Assembly: GCF_002232035.1 (NCBI RefSeq) | Contig: NZ_NKXR01000002.1 | Location: 62,001 to 126,000 of the forward strand | Reading direction: 5' to 3' | DNA length: 64,000 bases | Origin: Collinsella sp. TF06-26 | GTDB lineage: Bacteria > Actinomycetota > Coriobacteriia > Coriobacteriales > Coriobacteriaceae | Part shown: piece by piece, positions 1 through 9,308 of the stretch | Layout: every line of letters begins with the position of its first letter | How positions within the stretch are numbered: position 1 is the stretch's first letter | Program-made: the position numbers and the translations under genes | Notes under the pieces: model-generated | The model's input: the letters and a program-made list of their open reading frames with translations, nothing else | Told to the model about the DNA's origin: nothing | The model's database searches: none

Positions 1-912
1 CTGCCGAGCTACCTGGGCGGCAACGGCTTTTTGGCCGTATACCTTGCAGGCATTGTGCTGGGCGCAAGCGACATCACCGGTAAGGTCGAGATGGCGCACT
101 TTTTTGACACCCTCACCGAGATGGCCGAGATGACCATCTTCTTTTTGCTGGGCCTGCTCGTCACGCCCGCGCGCCTGCCGCAGATGCTGCTGCCGGGCCT
201 GGCGCTCATGGCGTTTATGCTCTTTGCGAGCCGCCCCATCGCCGTCTGTCTGCTGCTGGTGCCCTTTAAGACGAACCCTCGCCAGGTTGCACTCGTAAGC
301 TGGGCGGGCTTGCGCGGCGCGGCTTCGGTCGTCTTTAGCCTCTTTGCCATGGTAGCCGGCGTTCCCGGCGGTCACGACCTGTTTGACCTGGTGTTTGTGA
401 TTGCCGTATCGAGCATTGTGGTGCAGGGTTCGCTACTGCCGGCGGTGGCGAAGAAACTCGATATGATCGATGCGGCCGGCGACGTACGCCGCACCTTTAA
501 CGACTACCGCGACGAGGACGGCATGTCGTTTGTAAAGCTCAAGGTGGGCGCTGGCCATCCGTTTGCCGGACGCTCGCTCGCGGACATTGGCAGCGCCACA
601 GACATGCTCGTGGTCTTGGTGCTGCGCGACGGGGCGCACCCGGTACTGCCCAACGGCGATACCGTCATCGAGGAAGGCGACCTTCTGGTGATGGCAGCCC
701 CAACGTTCGAAGAGCGTGCCGAGGTTACGCTGCGCGAGGTCACCGTGACGCCCCACGGTCGCCTGGCCGGTCAGCGCCTGCGCGACGTGCCGCAAGGCAA
801 GCACCCCTTTATCGTGGTGATGCTCAAACGCGACGGCCAAACGATCATCCCCGACGGCAACACCCTCATATACGCCGGCGACGAAGCCGTCATCGCCACG
901 CTGGCGTCGTAG
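1..912 (+). CDS. K+/H+ antiporter, C-terminal part (CvrA/NhaP2-like)
   Basis: The frame is open from base 1, so the gene begins outside the window. The first visible residues, GNGFLAVYLAGIVLG, match a conserved membrane segment of CPA1-type cation/proton antiporters. Further membrane helices follow to about visible residue 165. The rest is soluble and holds two RCK/TrkA-C-like modules, each with the pattern of a hydrophobic strand, an acidic turn and DGDLLVM or AGDEAVIA. In this family the cytoplasmic TrkA-C part gates the exchanger by ligand binding. The role inferred is potassium or sodium efflux coupled to proton entry at the membrane. No terminator is obvious downstream. Confidence 0.85.
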   Translation: MPSYLGGNGFLAVYLAGIVLGASDITGKVEMAHFFDTLTEMAEMTIFFLLGLLVTPARLPQMLLPGLALMAFMLFASRPIAVCLLLVPFKTNPRQVALVSWAGLRGAASVVFSLFAMVAGVPGGHDLFDLVFVIAVSSIVVQGSLLPAVAKKLDMIDAAGDVRRTFNDYRDEDGMSFVKLKVGAGHPFAGRSLADIGSATDMLVVLVLRDGAHPVLPNGDTVIEEGDLLVMAAPTFEERAEVTLREVTVTPHGRLAGQRLRDVPQGKHPFIVVMLKRDGQTIIPDGNTLIYAGDEAVIATLAS

Positions 913-1138
913 TGACCAGGGGTTAGCTAATTTGCGACGAAGAAATCAAGCGCCTAGAGAACCTCATGCCTTCGCTCGCAGATTTGGATTTGCCCGAGGA
1001 GTAAAGCACCCCTCCCCCATGTAACCATCCTGTAAATCATAGCGGCGCACTCGGGTTTTGCTGTGATTCGGTCGCGCCTGACGCTCCACTGTGCTAAAGT
1101 ATCCCGAACGTTCAAACGACTACGAGGGGAACTAGAAG
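913..1138. promoter_or_regulatory. Spacer and leader of the serC-serA unit
   Basis: No convincing gene is seen. A short open stretch near 925-1002 ends with PSLADLDLPEE but lacks a plausible start, so it may be a gene remnant. The serC ribosome site GAGGGGAAC lies at about 1124-1132. A weak promoter-like CTGACG is visible near 1078, without a clear -10 at the right distance. Confidence 0.35.
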
Positions 1139-2263
1139 ATGGCACGTGTGCACAACTTCTCAGCTGGCCCGGCCGCGCTGCCTACAAGCGTGCTCGCCGA
1201 GATCGCCGACGAGATGATGGACTACCGCGGTTGCGGCATGTCCGTACTCGAGATGAGCCATCGATCTAGCATGTACCAGCAGATTATCAACGACGCCGAG
1301 GCAACCCTGCGCCGTCTGCTGAGCATCCCCGACAACTACCGCGTCCTGTTTTTGCAGGGCGGCGCCACGCTGCAGTTTGCGGGCATCCCCATGAACCTCA
1401 TGCGCCGCGGCCGCGCCGGCTACGTCGTGACCGGCAACTTTGCCAACAAGGCGTACAAGGAGGCCGCCAAGTACGGCGAGGCCGTGCTGCTCGCGAGCTC
1501 CGAAGACACCAACTTCGACCGCATCCCCGACATGGCCGACATCAACGCGCGTATTGCCGCCGAGGCCACGGGCGACGGGCTCGACTACGTCTACATCTGC
1601 CAGAACAACACCATCTTCGGCACCATGTACCACGAGCTGCCCAACTGTGGCGATGTGCCGCTGGTCGCCGATGTCTCGAGCTGCTTTCTGTCGCAGCCGC
1701 TCGACGTTGAGCGCTACGGGCTCATTTACGCCGGTGCGCAGAAAAACGCCGGCGCCGCGGGCGTGACCGTGGTCATCGTGCGCGACAACCTGATCGCCGA
1801 CGACTCGGCCTTTGCGCAGACGCCGCAGTACCTGAACCTTAAGACCCAAGCCGCCAAGGGCTCCATGCTCAACACGCCCAACACCTTTGGCATCTACGTG
1901 TGCGGCAAGGTGTTCCATTGGGTTGAACAGACCGGCGGACTTGCCGCCATGGCCGAGCGCAACTGGGCCAAGGCCAACCTGCTCTACGACCTGCTCGAGA
2001 ACAGCAAACTATTCCACGGCACCGCACAGACAGACAGTCGCTCCATCGCCAACGTCACGTTCCGTACCGGCGATGCCGACCTCGACGCCGCCTTTGTCGC
2101 AGGCGCGGCCGAGCACCAGATTCAAAACGTCAAGGGCCATCGCCTGGTGGGCGGCATGCGCGCCAGCGTCTACAACGCCGTAACCATGGAAGACGTGCGG
2201 GCACTGGCCTCGTACATGAAGGACTTCGAAGCGCAGCATAGTTTGAGCCCGCGATCTAACTAG
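1139..2263 (+). CDS. serC: Phosphoserine aminotransferase
   Basis: This PLP enzyme converts 3-phosphohydroxypyruvate and glutamate to phosphoserine in serine synthesis. The N-terminus VHNFSAGPAALP and the MSVLEMSHRS segment are typical of SerC. The lysine that should bind PLP is K202 in YAGAQKNAGAAG. At 374 residues it has the usual family length. The start has GAGGGG seven bases upstream. The next gene is serA, 72 bases downstream on the same strand, so the two enzymes of consecutive pathway steps probably form one operon. No serB is visible here. Confidence 0.96.
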   Translation: MARVHNFSAGPAALPTSVLAEIADEMMDYRGCGMSVLEMSHRSSMYQQIINDAEATLRRLLSIPDNYRVLFLQGGATLQFAGIPMNLMRRGRAGYVVTGNFANKAYKEAAKYGEAVLLASSEDTNFDRIPDMADINARIAAEATGDGLDYVYICQNNTIFGTMYHELPNCGDVPLVADVSSCFLSQPLDVERYGLIYAGAQKNAGAAGVTVVIVRDNLIADDSAFAQTPQYLNLKTQAAKGSMLNTPNTFGIYVCGKVFHWVEQTGGLAAMAERNWAKANLLYDLLENSKLFHGTAQTDSRSIANVTFRTGDADLDAAFVAGAAEHQIQNVKGHRLVGGMRASVYNAVTMEDVRALASYMKDFEAQHSLSPRSN

Positions 2264-2335
2264 CCCGCAACCCGCGGGCCGACCAGCCACTTCAAACCAC
2301 CCTGCTTAGATCAAAACCTGCTAAGGAGTTTTTCC

Positions 2336-3499
2336 ATGCGTAAGATTAAGACCATCGACGACATCACTAAAGACGGCAAAGTCGAGTTTGGCGAGGGCTA
2401 CGAGTTTGTGGGCACCGCCGAGGAGGCCGACGCTATCCTGATGCGCTCCACCGACCTGCACGGCTACGAGCTGCCCGAGGGCATCCGCGCCATCGCCCGC
2501 TGCGGCGCCGGCGTCAACAACATCCCCGTCGAGGAGTACGCCAGAAAGGGCGTCGTCGTCTTTAACTCTCCCGGTGCCAACAGCAACGCCGTCAAGGAGC
2601 TCGTCCTGGGTATGCTGGTGCTTTCGAGCCGCGGCGTCGTGCAGTCGATGAACTGGGTGCGCAACAACGCCGACAACCCCGAGATCCAGGTCGATGCCGA
2701 GAAGGCCAAGAAGGCCTTTGTGGGCCGCGAGCTCAAGGGCAAGCGCATCGGCGTCATCGGCCTGGGCAACGTAGGCTCCAAGGTCGCCAACGCCTGTGTC
2801 GACCTGGGCATGGACGTTTACGGCTACGATCCGTTCATTTCCGTCGAGCACGCGTGGGTGCTGAGCCGCGAGGTGCAGCGCGTGGGCACGCTCGAGGATC
2901 TGTGCCGCGGCTGCGACTACCTCACCGTGCACGTGCCCAGCAAGGCCGATACCATCGGCATGATCAGCACCGAGCAGATCGACCTGCTGGCCCCGGACGC
3001 CGTGCTCATCAACTACGCGCGCGAGACCATCATTGACGAGGACGCCGTCGACGCCGCCCTGCGCGCGGGCAAGCTCAGCTGGTTTAGCTGCGACTTTGCC
3101 ACGCCCAAGACCGTCAAGATGCCCAACACGTTTATCACCACGCATTCGGGCGCCGGCACCGGCGAGGCCGAGGCCAACTGCGCCGACATGGCCATCAGCG
3201 AGCTCAAGGATTACCTGGAAAACGGCAACATCGCGCACAGCGTCAACTCCCCCGCCTGCAGCATGGGCAGGGCGCGCGCCGCAAGCCGCATTGCCTGCCT
3301 GCATGCCAACGTGCCCAACATGATCGGCCAGATCACGGCCATTCTCGCCAAGGACAACGCCAACGTGCAGCGCATGACCAACGAGTCCGCTGGCGAGAAC
3401 GCCTACACCATGTTCGACACCGATGAGCACCTGGACGGCAGCACGATCGAGGCACTTAAGCAAATTCCGTCGATGTATCGTGTGCGCGTGATTAAATAG
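2336..3499 (+). CDS. serA: D-3-phosphoglycerate dehydrogenase with ACT domain
   Basis: It oxidises 3-phosphoglycerate with NAD+ to 3-phosphohydroxypyruvate, the substrate of the upstream SerC. The NAD-binding motif GVIGLGNVGSKV is at residues 139-150. Catalytic Arg and His are in the NYARETI and TTHSGAGT segments. A C-terminal ACT-like domain covers roughly residues 315-387 and probably gives serine feedback control. The protein is short (387 residues) because it lacks the middle intervening domain found in long SerA types. The ribosome site AAGGAG precedes the start. A strong terminator follows, closing the unit. Confidence 0.95.
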   Translation: MRKIKTIDDITKDGKVEFGEGYEFVGTAEEADAILMRSTDLHGYELPEGIRAIARCGAGVNNIPVEEYARKGVVVFNSPGANSNAVKELVLGMLVLSSRGVVQSMNWVRNNADNPEIQVDAEKAKKAFVGRELKGKRIGVIGLGNVGSKVANACVDLGMDVYGYDPFISVEHAWVLSREVQRVGTLEDLCRGCDYLTVHVPSKADTIGMISTEQIDLLAPDAVLINYARETIIDEDAVDAALRAGKLSWFSCDFATPKTVKMPNTFITTHSGAGTGEAEANCADMAISELKDYLENGNIAHSVNSPACSMGRARAASRIACLHANVPNMIGQITAILAKDNANVQRMTNESAGENAYTMFDTDEHLDGSTIEALKQIPSMYRVRVIK

Positions 3500-3540
3500 C
3501 GCCGGCGCCAATCCTGCCAGACAGACCACGAAGCCCATTC

Positions 3541-3576
3541 GGCCCCCGTTTTCACGAAACGGGGGCCGATTTTGTT
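3541..3576 (+). terminator. Rho-independent terminator after serA
   Basis: A GGCCCCCGTTTT stem pairs with AAACGGGGGCC around a CACG loop and is followed by GATTTTGTT. Confidence 0.85.
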
Positions 3577-3846
3577 GCTCCGGACGACTTTAAAATGATA
3601 CCCAGAACAAGTTTTTTCAGATAATCGATAGTGAGGCTCAAGTCGCTAAGCACACCCGCTTTGATAAACAGCTTTATCAGGGACTTTAGTAGGTAAAAAT
3701 CGATCTCTATGTGCCGAATGTAAGTTGACTGTCCATTTTCCGAAACAACTTATTCTAGATAGCATTTTTAAGGCCCCTCCAAGGCGAAATATAAGTCTTT
3801 TTGTGACCAAAACTCTAGTCCGCGCGACCGTTTTCCACCCGCGCGG
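3577..3846. other. AT-richer spacer without recognised gene
   Basis: This stretch has visibly lower GC than its surroundings and lies downstream of the convergent nuclease-like gene. It holds only a short hairpin (TTGATAAA/TTTATCAG near 3660-3678). I see no coding signal, promoter pair or RNA gene. The composition suggests imported or decaying DNA linked to the accessory gene beside it. Confidence 0.4.
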
Positions 3847-4896
3847 CTACATTCCTGCCCAATCGATAAAAATCTCCTCACGAAGCCGCCGTTCGAGCTC
3901 CTGCTGTCGCGGCGTCTTGTCTTTCAGCGGCACATCGAGATAGGACATGATGAGCTCCATCACCACGCGGAAGGCATCGGAGTCGGCCAGCTGACCATAG
4001 GTCATCAGAATGACGGGATATCCCATCGCTTGCAGCGCCGTCGTTCGATCGGAGTCCGAAATCTTGGATTCAATGGATCCGTGAATGGCTTTACCTTGGC
4101 ATTCAACCAGACACTCTCGGCTGCCGTCCTTATTTGCCAGCAGGATATCGGCATAGCGCCTATCAAGCCCCGAAATCAGGCGGGCGCTGCGCGTCATACG
4201 AATCTCAACGTTATTGGTAAGGCGCAGCCCTTCGCCGCCGCGCAACCTCGTAAGGCCAAACAGCATCGAAGCCTGGACCTCGAGCGGCGATGCTGCCACC
4301 CCCGTAATGCATTTCGCGGCTCGTATGAACGATTTAGCGCCGCGGAGCCCCCGGACCTTATCGACGAACTCTGTAAGCTCAGAGAGCTCAATCAAGGGAG
4401 GTCGTTTCCACAAGTCCGTTGGATTCCCCGAGACATCCTTTACGTTTTCCCAGCCCGACCGTGCGTCACCCCACCGGTCCCCATATGCCTGCACAAGTGC
4501 CGACTTTACCTGAGGCGCAATCTTGCACACGGCAAAGGTGCCGCACATCTCATACATGCACATGATTAAACGCTCGTTTGAGACCGAGGAAGCCAGGGTC
4601 AGCAGGGTAAAGAGCGGGGACGCGACATCGAGGCCAAACTCTGTCTGTCGCATGGAATCAAACGGCCTCTCCCCGTTCCAAACATGCCTGACAATGCGAT
4701 CGCCCTTACGTCCGCAGCTGCCCTGCGCCAACACGTGTAACGGGGTGCCCAGGAAATGCGTGACGAGCGGATGCTCACATAGGTGCTCCCTGCGCGGATC
4801 GTCTACAGAATCAGGCAGGTCCGGCATTATTGCCAAGACCTGTGGGGGTATCCGGTGATACCGAAAGGCAGATATGTCGCACAGCATGTCGTCCAT
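3847..4896 (-). CDS. Nuclease-like accessory protein, paralog 1 (PD-(D/E)XK/Vsr-like C-terminus)
   Basis: I know no characterised function. The protein (about 349 residues) shares an order of motifs with the gene at 13343: an N-terminal ISAFRYHRIPP, YEMCGTFA, RPPLIELSELTEF, GAKSFIRAAK, SPLEVQASMLFGL, then YADILL, VECQGK and MGYPVILMTYGQL. The final D, E-x-x-G-K and TTALQAMGY pattern resembles the core of Vsr or DUF559-type PD-(D/E)XK nucleases, so DNA cleavage is a possibility only. The frame stays open to 5256, but that extension overlaps the peptidase gene. The start at 4896 (MDDMLCD) or 4887 matches the paralog's N-terminus. Base composition is less GC-rich than neighbours, suggesting transfer. 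Confidence 0.65.
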   Translation of the reverse strand: MDDMLCDISAFRYHRIPPQVLAIMPDLPDSVDDPRREHLCEHPLVTHFLGTPLHVLAQGSCGRKGDRIVRHVWNGERPFDSMRQTEFGLDVASPLFTLLTLASSVSNERLIMCMYEMCGTFAVCKIAPQVKSALVQAYGDRWGDARSGWENVKDVSGNPTDLWKRPPLIELSELTEFVDKVRGLRGAKSFIRAAKCITGVAASPLEVQASMLFGLTRLRGGEGLRLTNNVEIRMTRSARLISGLDRRYADILLANKDGSRECLVECQGKAIHGSIESKISDSDRTTALQAMGYPVILMTYGQLADSDAFRVVMELIMSYLDVPLKDKTPRQQELERRLREEIFIDWAGM

Positions 4897-5050
4897 GAAG
4901 GGTACGTACCCGCTGCGTCGCTTGTGAACCCGCTCGGACGGCAAACGCACTGGCTCGGCCTGCGAACGGTAAATACTGCCACGCCCACGTCGCGGATCTC
5001 TCAGGAGGCTTACAATCGGTTTGGAAAGCAAACTGATTGTGAGGTTGCAT

Positions 5051-6271
5051 ATGGTTGATGAGGACTTTGCCTGGCGGCTTGCGCAGGAGCTTGTGCGGAT
5101 CGAAAGCTCAGACCCGGGCGCGTATGAGGACGAGATCGAGCGCTTCATTAAGAGGCTCATTGAGCAGCAGCTGGCACAACTTGATAGTTCTGCGCTCGAT
5201 GCCGTGCAGATTGAGGAGCTCGAAGTGCTGCCCGGGCGCCGCAACCTTAAAGTCACCGTGCCGGGCCAAAGCGACGAGCCGCGGCTGATCTATATCTGCC
5301 ACATGGATACCGTCACCTTGGGCGATGGCTGGGACGCAGACATCGCACCGCTTGGGGCGGTTGTGCGCGACGATAAACTCTATGGCCGCGGTGCCTGCGA
5401 TATGAAGGGTGGCCTGGCCTGCGCCATTGCCGCACTGGTCCATACGCTCGAACGCGTGGCGGCGGATGGCGCGCTGCCACGCCGCGGCTTTTCGCTCATC
5501 TGCTCGGTCGACGAGGAAGACTTCATGCGCGGCTCAGAGGCCGCGATCGATGCTGGCTGGGTCGGCTCGCGCGAATGGGTGCTGGACACCGAACCCACCG
5601 ACGGACAGATCCAGGTGGCGCACAAGGGTCGCACGTGGTTCGAGATTGAAATGGCTGGCGTGACGGCGCATGCGAGCCAGCCTTGGAAGGGCGCGGATGC
5701 CGTCGCCGCCATGGCCGAGGTCGTGTGTTCGCTCCGTCGCGTGTTTGTGGCGCTGCCCGCGCACGATGAGCTGGGGTCTTCGACCATCACGTTTGGCCAA
5801 ATCGAGGGCGGATATCGCCCCTATGTCGTGCCCGACCGCGCCAAAGTCTGGGTCGACATGCGTCTGACCCCGCCGACCGATACGGCCGCCGCGACGCGCA
5901 TGGTAGAGCAGGCCATCGCCGTCGCCGAAGCCGCCGTTCCCGGTTGCCATGGCAGCTACACCGTGACGGGCGACCGCCCCGCCATCGAGCGCGACCCGAA
6001 CTCTCCCCTTCTAGCAGCGCTCAAGCGTGCCGCCGATGACGTGACGGACGCGGACACGACCGTCGGCTTCTTTACCGGCTACACCGACACCGCCGTCATT
6101 GCCGGCAAGACAGGCAACCGCAATTGCATGAGCTACGGTCCCGGGTCGCTCGCGCTCGCACACAAGCCCAACGAATATGTGCCCCATGCCGATATCGTTC
6201 GTTGTCAGCAGGTGCTAATCGCGCTCGCCGATAACGTGCTCTGGGACGCGAGCGGCCAAGTTGGGGCATAA
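5051..6271 (+). CDS. M20 family metallopeptidase (ArgE/DapE/acetylornithine deacetylase-like)
   Basis: A cytoplasmic zinc-dependent amidohydrolase. Metal-binding motifs appear in order: ICHMDTV, GRGACDMKGGLA and CSVDEEDFMRGSE, with a dimerisation lid domain in the middle and a C-terminal histidine in LAHKPNEYVPHAD. The 406-residue length fits the family. The start at 5051 is preferred over 5021 because GTGAGG lies just upstream. The substrate cannot be read from sequence: deacylation of an N-acyl amino acid, or peptide hydrolysis, are both plausible. It is followed 39 bases later by a DUF1015-like gene on the same strand. Confidence 0.85.
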   Translation: MVDEDFAWRLAQELVRIESSDPGAYEDEIERFIKRLIEQQLAQLDSSALDAVQIEELEVLPGRRNLKVTVPGQSDEPRLIYICHMDTVTLGDGWDADIAPLGAVVRDDKLYGRGACDMKGGLACAIAALVHTLERVAADGALPRRGFSLICSVDEEDFMRGSEAAIDAGWVGSREWVLDTEPTDGQIQVAHKGRTWFEIEMAGVTAHASQPWKGADAVAAMAEVVCSLRRVFVALPAHDELGSSTITFGQIEGGYRPYVVPDRAKVWVDMRLTPPTDTAAATRMVEQAIAVAEAAVPGCHGSYTVTGDRPAIERDPNSPLLAALKRAADDVTDADTTVGFFTGYTDTAVIAGKTGNRNCMSYGPGSLALAHKPNEYVPHADIVRCQQVLIALADNVLWDASGQVGA

Positions 6272-6310
6272 TAAGCCGCGAACAAACCGACTCGTGCGTT
6301 AGGACCGCCC

Positions 6311-6994
6311 ATGAAAGCACTTCCGTTTCCCTGCATCCGCCCGGCTCAGGACCGCGTACTCGAGGCGCTGCCTGCAATGGGCAGCATCCTGAGCGGCAAC
6401 GATGCTCTGCGCGGAGCCCTTGCCGATGGCCTGATGCTCAAGGACCCGGGTGCGGCGTATTACGTGTACGAATGCTCGGGCGAGCCGGGACGCGTGACGG
6501 GTGTCGTGGCGATCTGCCCGACGAGTGTACTTGCGGACGGCAAGGGCGATGCCAGCGCCGACGTGGCCGCCGCCGCGCGCGCGATCGCCGAGCTCAAGGT
6601 GCAGCCGCGCCCCGTGTCGCTCGCCTACGAGGCCTCGCCCGTCATGGATATCATCCTGGGCGCCGCCAAAGAGGGCGCGTCGCTCTACGCCGTCACCGAC
6701 CCCGCGGGCATTACGCACCGCGCGTGGGAGGTCAAGCGCGAGGACGCCGTCGGGGCCATCCGCGCTATGCTCGACCAAGCACCGGAGCCGGCACTGACCG
6801 ACGACCCCGCCTACGCCGCCGCTCTGACCGGGGCGTCGCAGCTGCTGGCCGATGAGGCCCGTGCCGCCGGAACGTACACCGGCAAGGAGCCGTTCAACTT
6901 TACCGTTGCCGTGCTCTTCCCCGCCGCGCAGGTCAGCGGCGCCGCGCCGCAAGTTCCGACAGGTCTGCTCACGCACCAGGTCGCGCGGTTCTAG
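6311..6994 (+). CDS. Compact DUF1015-like protein
   Basis: The start MKALPFPCIRPAQDRV, the middle ITHRAWEV and the end FNFTVAVLFPAAQV resemble scattered blocks of the DUF1015 family, whose function is poorly defined. At 227 residues it is roughly half the usual length. The normally conserved GHHR block seems replaced by the segment AYAAALTGASQLLADEARAA. It may therefore be a shortened derivative without the ancestral activity. It probably shares a transcript with the M20 peptidase upstream, and a strong terminator follows. Confidence 0.55.
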   Translation: MKALPFPCIRPAQDRVLEALPAMGSILSGNDALRGALADGLMLKDPGAAYYVYECSGEPGRVTGVVAICPTSVLADGKGDASADVAAAARAIAELKVQPRPVSLAYEASPVMDIILGAAKEGASLYAVTDPAGITHRAWEVKREDAVGAIRAMLDQAPEPALTDDPAYAAALTGASQLLADEARAAGTYTGKEPFNFTVAVLFPAAQVSGAAPQVPTGLLTHQVARF

Positions 6995-7038
6995 CAAGAC
7001 CAGACCGCCCAGCACAAAAATCGGCAGCTCAACAAACA

Positions 7039-7080
7039 GGGGGCGGAGATGCAGCAGGTACATGCATCTCCGCCCCTTTT
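7039..7080 (+). terminator. Rho-independent terminator
   Basis: A perfect stem GGGGCGGAGATGCA/TGCATCTCCGCCCC is followed by TTTT. It ends the M20/DUF1015-like unit and separates it from the convergent phosphatase gene. Confidence 0.85.
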
Positions 7081-7122
7081 GCGTCGAGAAGTAAGTCGGC
7101 GACCCGCACCGCCACGCCCAAA

Positions 7123-7758
7123 CTACCCGCGCTGCGGACCCGCGGCAGCCACGAGCGGCTCAAGCCCCAGCTCGCGCGCGTAGTCTTCCTGCGTAAAGAT
7201 CTCAACCAGTTCAAACGTATCGGTCGTATCGTCAAACACGAAATGCAGCACCGAGCAGTTGCCCGGCACGCGCTCGCGCTCGTCGGCCTCCGTGCCCTTC
7301 ACGTGATCCAAAAACTCCTTGATGGCCGACCCGTGGCTCACCGCGAGCACGCACGAATGGTCCGGGCGTCGCATGAGCTCGGTCAGCGTCGTCACCATGC
7401 GCTCACGCACCTGCATCTGACCCTCGCCGCCAAACTGGCGATAGAAATCGCGCCACGGGCGCTCGGGCATGAGCATCACGCGCTCGGCCTCAAAGTCGCC
7501 AAAGAACCACTCACGCAGGCCGTCCAGGCGCTCGTACGCCAAGCCCGGCCACAAGTTGGCGATAGTCTGCTCGGTGCGATGAAGCGTGGAGGTGTAGGCA
7601 TGATCGGGCTCAATGCCGCGCGCACGTAAAAACATGCCGGCGCGCGCCGCCTGGTCGCAACCCAACTGCGTAAGCGGCGAGTCACTCCAGCCCTGAATAA
7701 TGCGCTTAAGGTTGAATATCGTCTGTCCATGACGGACCAGATACAGATCTTTATTCAT
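7123..7758 (-). CDS. Histidine phosphatase family protein (phosphoglycerate mutase-like), copy A
   Basis: The phosphohistidine motif is LYLVRHGQTIFN at the N-terminus, followed by the second catalytic region LAVSHGSAIKEFLDH. The length of 211 residues suits small phosphatases of this superfamily, and the substrate is unknown. The start at 7758 is chosen because AAAGGA precedes it and the catalytic motif lies close to this methionine. A related copy lies immediately upstream (7776-8318), so the pair looks like a tandem duplication read as one unit. Confidence 0.88.
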   Translation of the reverse strand: MNKDLYLVRHGQTIFNLKRIIQGWSDSPLTQLGCDQAARAGMFLRARGIEPDHAYTSTLHRTEQTIANLWPGLAYERLDGLREWFFGDFEAERVMLMPERPWRDFYRQFGGEGQMQVRERMVTTLTELMRRPDHSCVLAVSHGSAIKEFLDHVKGTEADERERVPGNCSVLHFVFDDTTDTFELVEIFTQEDYARELGLEPLVAAAGPQRG

Positions 7759-7775
7759 AGGGGTCCTTTCGTTCG

Positions 7776-8318
7776 TTACCAACCCAAGAGCGAAAACGCC
7801 CCGTCGCAATAGCCAAAATGAAGCACGGCACCGTTGTCGGGTAGCTCTCCCCCGCCAGTCACATACTCAAGAAACTCCTGGCAGGCTGAGCCGTGGGAAA
7901 CCGCCAGCACGCAGTCGTGCTGCGGCCTGGCCATGATGCGGGACAGCGCCGCGACCATGCGCGACTGAAGCTGCACTTCCGACTCACCGCCAAAGGCCAC
8001 CGGATAATCGCCCCAGGGCTGCGGCGGCATCTCGCGATTTGATGTGCCCTCCAGCGAGCCAAAATGCCACTCACGCAGGTCATCGACCAGCTCAATGGAA
8101 CGGCCCTCGCCAACGATAAGCTCGGCCGTATGCCGCGCCCGGCCCAACGGCGAGGAATACACATGATCAAAGGCCACGCCACGCGCCGCAAACGCCGTAC
8201 GCGCCGTCAGCGCCTGCTCGCGCCCGCGCGCCGTAAGCGGCGAATCGTGCCAGCCCTGCAAAATGCTCTGCACATTGAGCTCAGTCTGCCCATGCCGCAC
8301 CAAATACAGATCTGCCAC
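7776..8318 (-). CDS. Histidine phosphatase family protein, copy B
   Basis: The 180-residue protein starts at a GTG with GGGGAGGG upstream and reads ADLYLVRHGQTELNVQSI, then LAVSHGSACQEFLEY. Both active-site histidine regions are present. It aligns along its whole length with copy A just downstream (shared DSPLT, LREW-FG and FGGE blocks), so the two arose by duplication. The gap between them is only 17 bases. A role in removing phosphate from a small metabolite is inferred from the family. Confidence 0.88.
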   Translation of the reverse strand: MADLYLVRHGQTELNVQSILQGWHDSPLTARGREQALTARTAFAARGVAFDHVYSSPLGRARHTAELIVGEGRSIELVDDLREWHFGSLEGTSNREMPPQPWGDYPVAFGGESEVQLQSRMVAALSRIMARPQHDCVLAVSHGSACQEFLEYVTGGGELPDNGAVLHFGYCDGAFSLLGW

Positions 8319-8335
8319 ACACCCTCCCCTCGTAC

Positions 8336-8366
8336 CACCACAAAGGGGACAGGAGCCTTTGTGGTG
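8336..8366. other. Hairpin between nitroreductase and phosphatase genes
   Basis: Arms CACCACAAAGG and CCTTTGTGGTG are perfect complements around a nine-base loop. On the minus strand it stands just before the ribosome site of phosphatase copy B and has no T-run, so it may be a weak terminator or leader structure. Confidence 0.45.
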
Positions 8367-8401
8367 ATTTTGCCGCCGGATTGCACCGCAACGACGCACA
8401 A

Positions 8402-9073
8402 TTACAGCAGCACGTCGGCAAGCGGACGCTTGGGTACGTGGTGCACCTGCGCCTCGTCGCGCCAATAATTGATGGAGCCGTCGGGGTTGGAATCGATCGC
8501 ATCGATCACCTGTGTCTCGGCCGGAACGCCAAAGGCCATGATCAGCTTGAGCTCATACTTGTCGTTATTGAGCCCCATGGCATCGATCGCGTGGGGCGTA
8601 AAGGCCTTGAACATGCAGGCTGCCACCTCGGGCGTGGCGCTGCGGGCGGCGAGCATCATCGTCTGCGCGGTAATGCCCGTGTCGACATCGGTAATGGGAG
8701 CGGCGGGCTTGCCCGGAACGGCGCGCTCAGCAAGAATCGCGATGTAGCCGGTCGGGCGCTCGCCCTCATCGGGACCCGGCCAATCCTTGAGCGCACCGGC
8801 CCATGCAAGCTCGTCAAATACACGCGCGCAGTCCTCTGCACCGCTCACCACGTGAAAGCGCAGACGCTGAGCATTGGCGCCGCAGGGAGCCAGGTGCGCC
8901 AGTTCCGCCAGCTCGAGCAAAAACTCGCGCGGCACGCGCATAGACTCGTCAAAGCGGCGGCACGTACGGGCACGACGGACCAGCGCATCAAACGCTTCCA
9001 GACCGAGCTTTTCGCAACCTTGCTTTGCCATCGATTCGACACTCGACGGTGCCTCGGGAACTGCTTCGTTCAT
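8402..9073 (-). CDS. Nitroreductase family protein
   Basis: A predicted FMN-dependent NAD(P)H oxidoreductase of 223 residues. The FMN-binding start RRARTCRRFDESMRVP, the APCGANAQRLRFHVV block and the tail HHVPKRPLADVLL follow the nitroreductase plan. Typical members reduce nitro-aromatics, quinones or flavin-linked substrates in the cytoplasm, and the substrate is not predictable here. The chosen start at 9073 gives a normal length and lies behind a G-rich site. The open frame to 9241 lacks family similarity. Confidence 0.8.
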   Translation of the reverse strand: MNEAVPEAPSSVESMAKQGCEKLGLEAFDALVRRARTCRRFDESMRVPREFLLELAELAHLAPCGANAQRLRFHVVSGAEDCARVFDELAWAGALKDWPGPDEGERPTGYIAILAERAVPGKPAAPITDVDTGITAQTMMLAARSATPEVAACMFKAFTPHAIDAMGLNNDKYELKLIMAFGVPAETQVIDAIDSNPDGSINYWRDEAQVHHVPKRPLADVLL

Positions 9074-9308
9074 AGGGACCCCCAATACAAGCCAATTGTC
9101 CTTAGGAAAATCTAACCTAAAACGTAGGCAATAACGAACAGGGCTGCAATGTTCTACACCTGTTGAATAGAAAACCGCGACGTGGGGAACAACGGAAACA
9201 ATTCGGGACCTTTGGGTTACGTTTCGCCCTCCCCGACCCATACGCCAGCGCCTTTAAGCGATACTGGTTGTAACGATCAAGGCTTACGCCGCACGGAAAG
9301 GAGACGTT

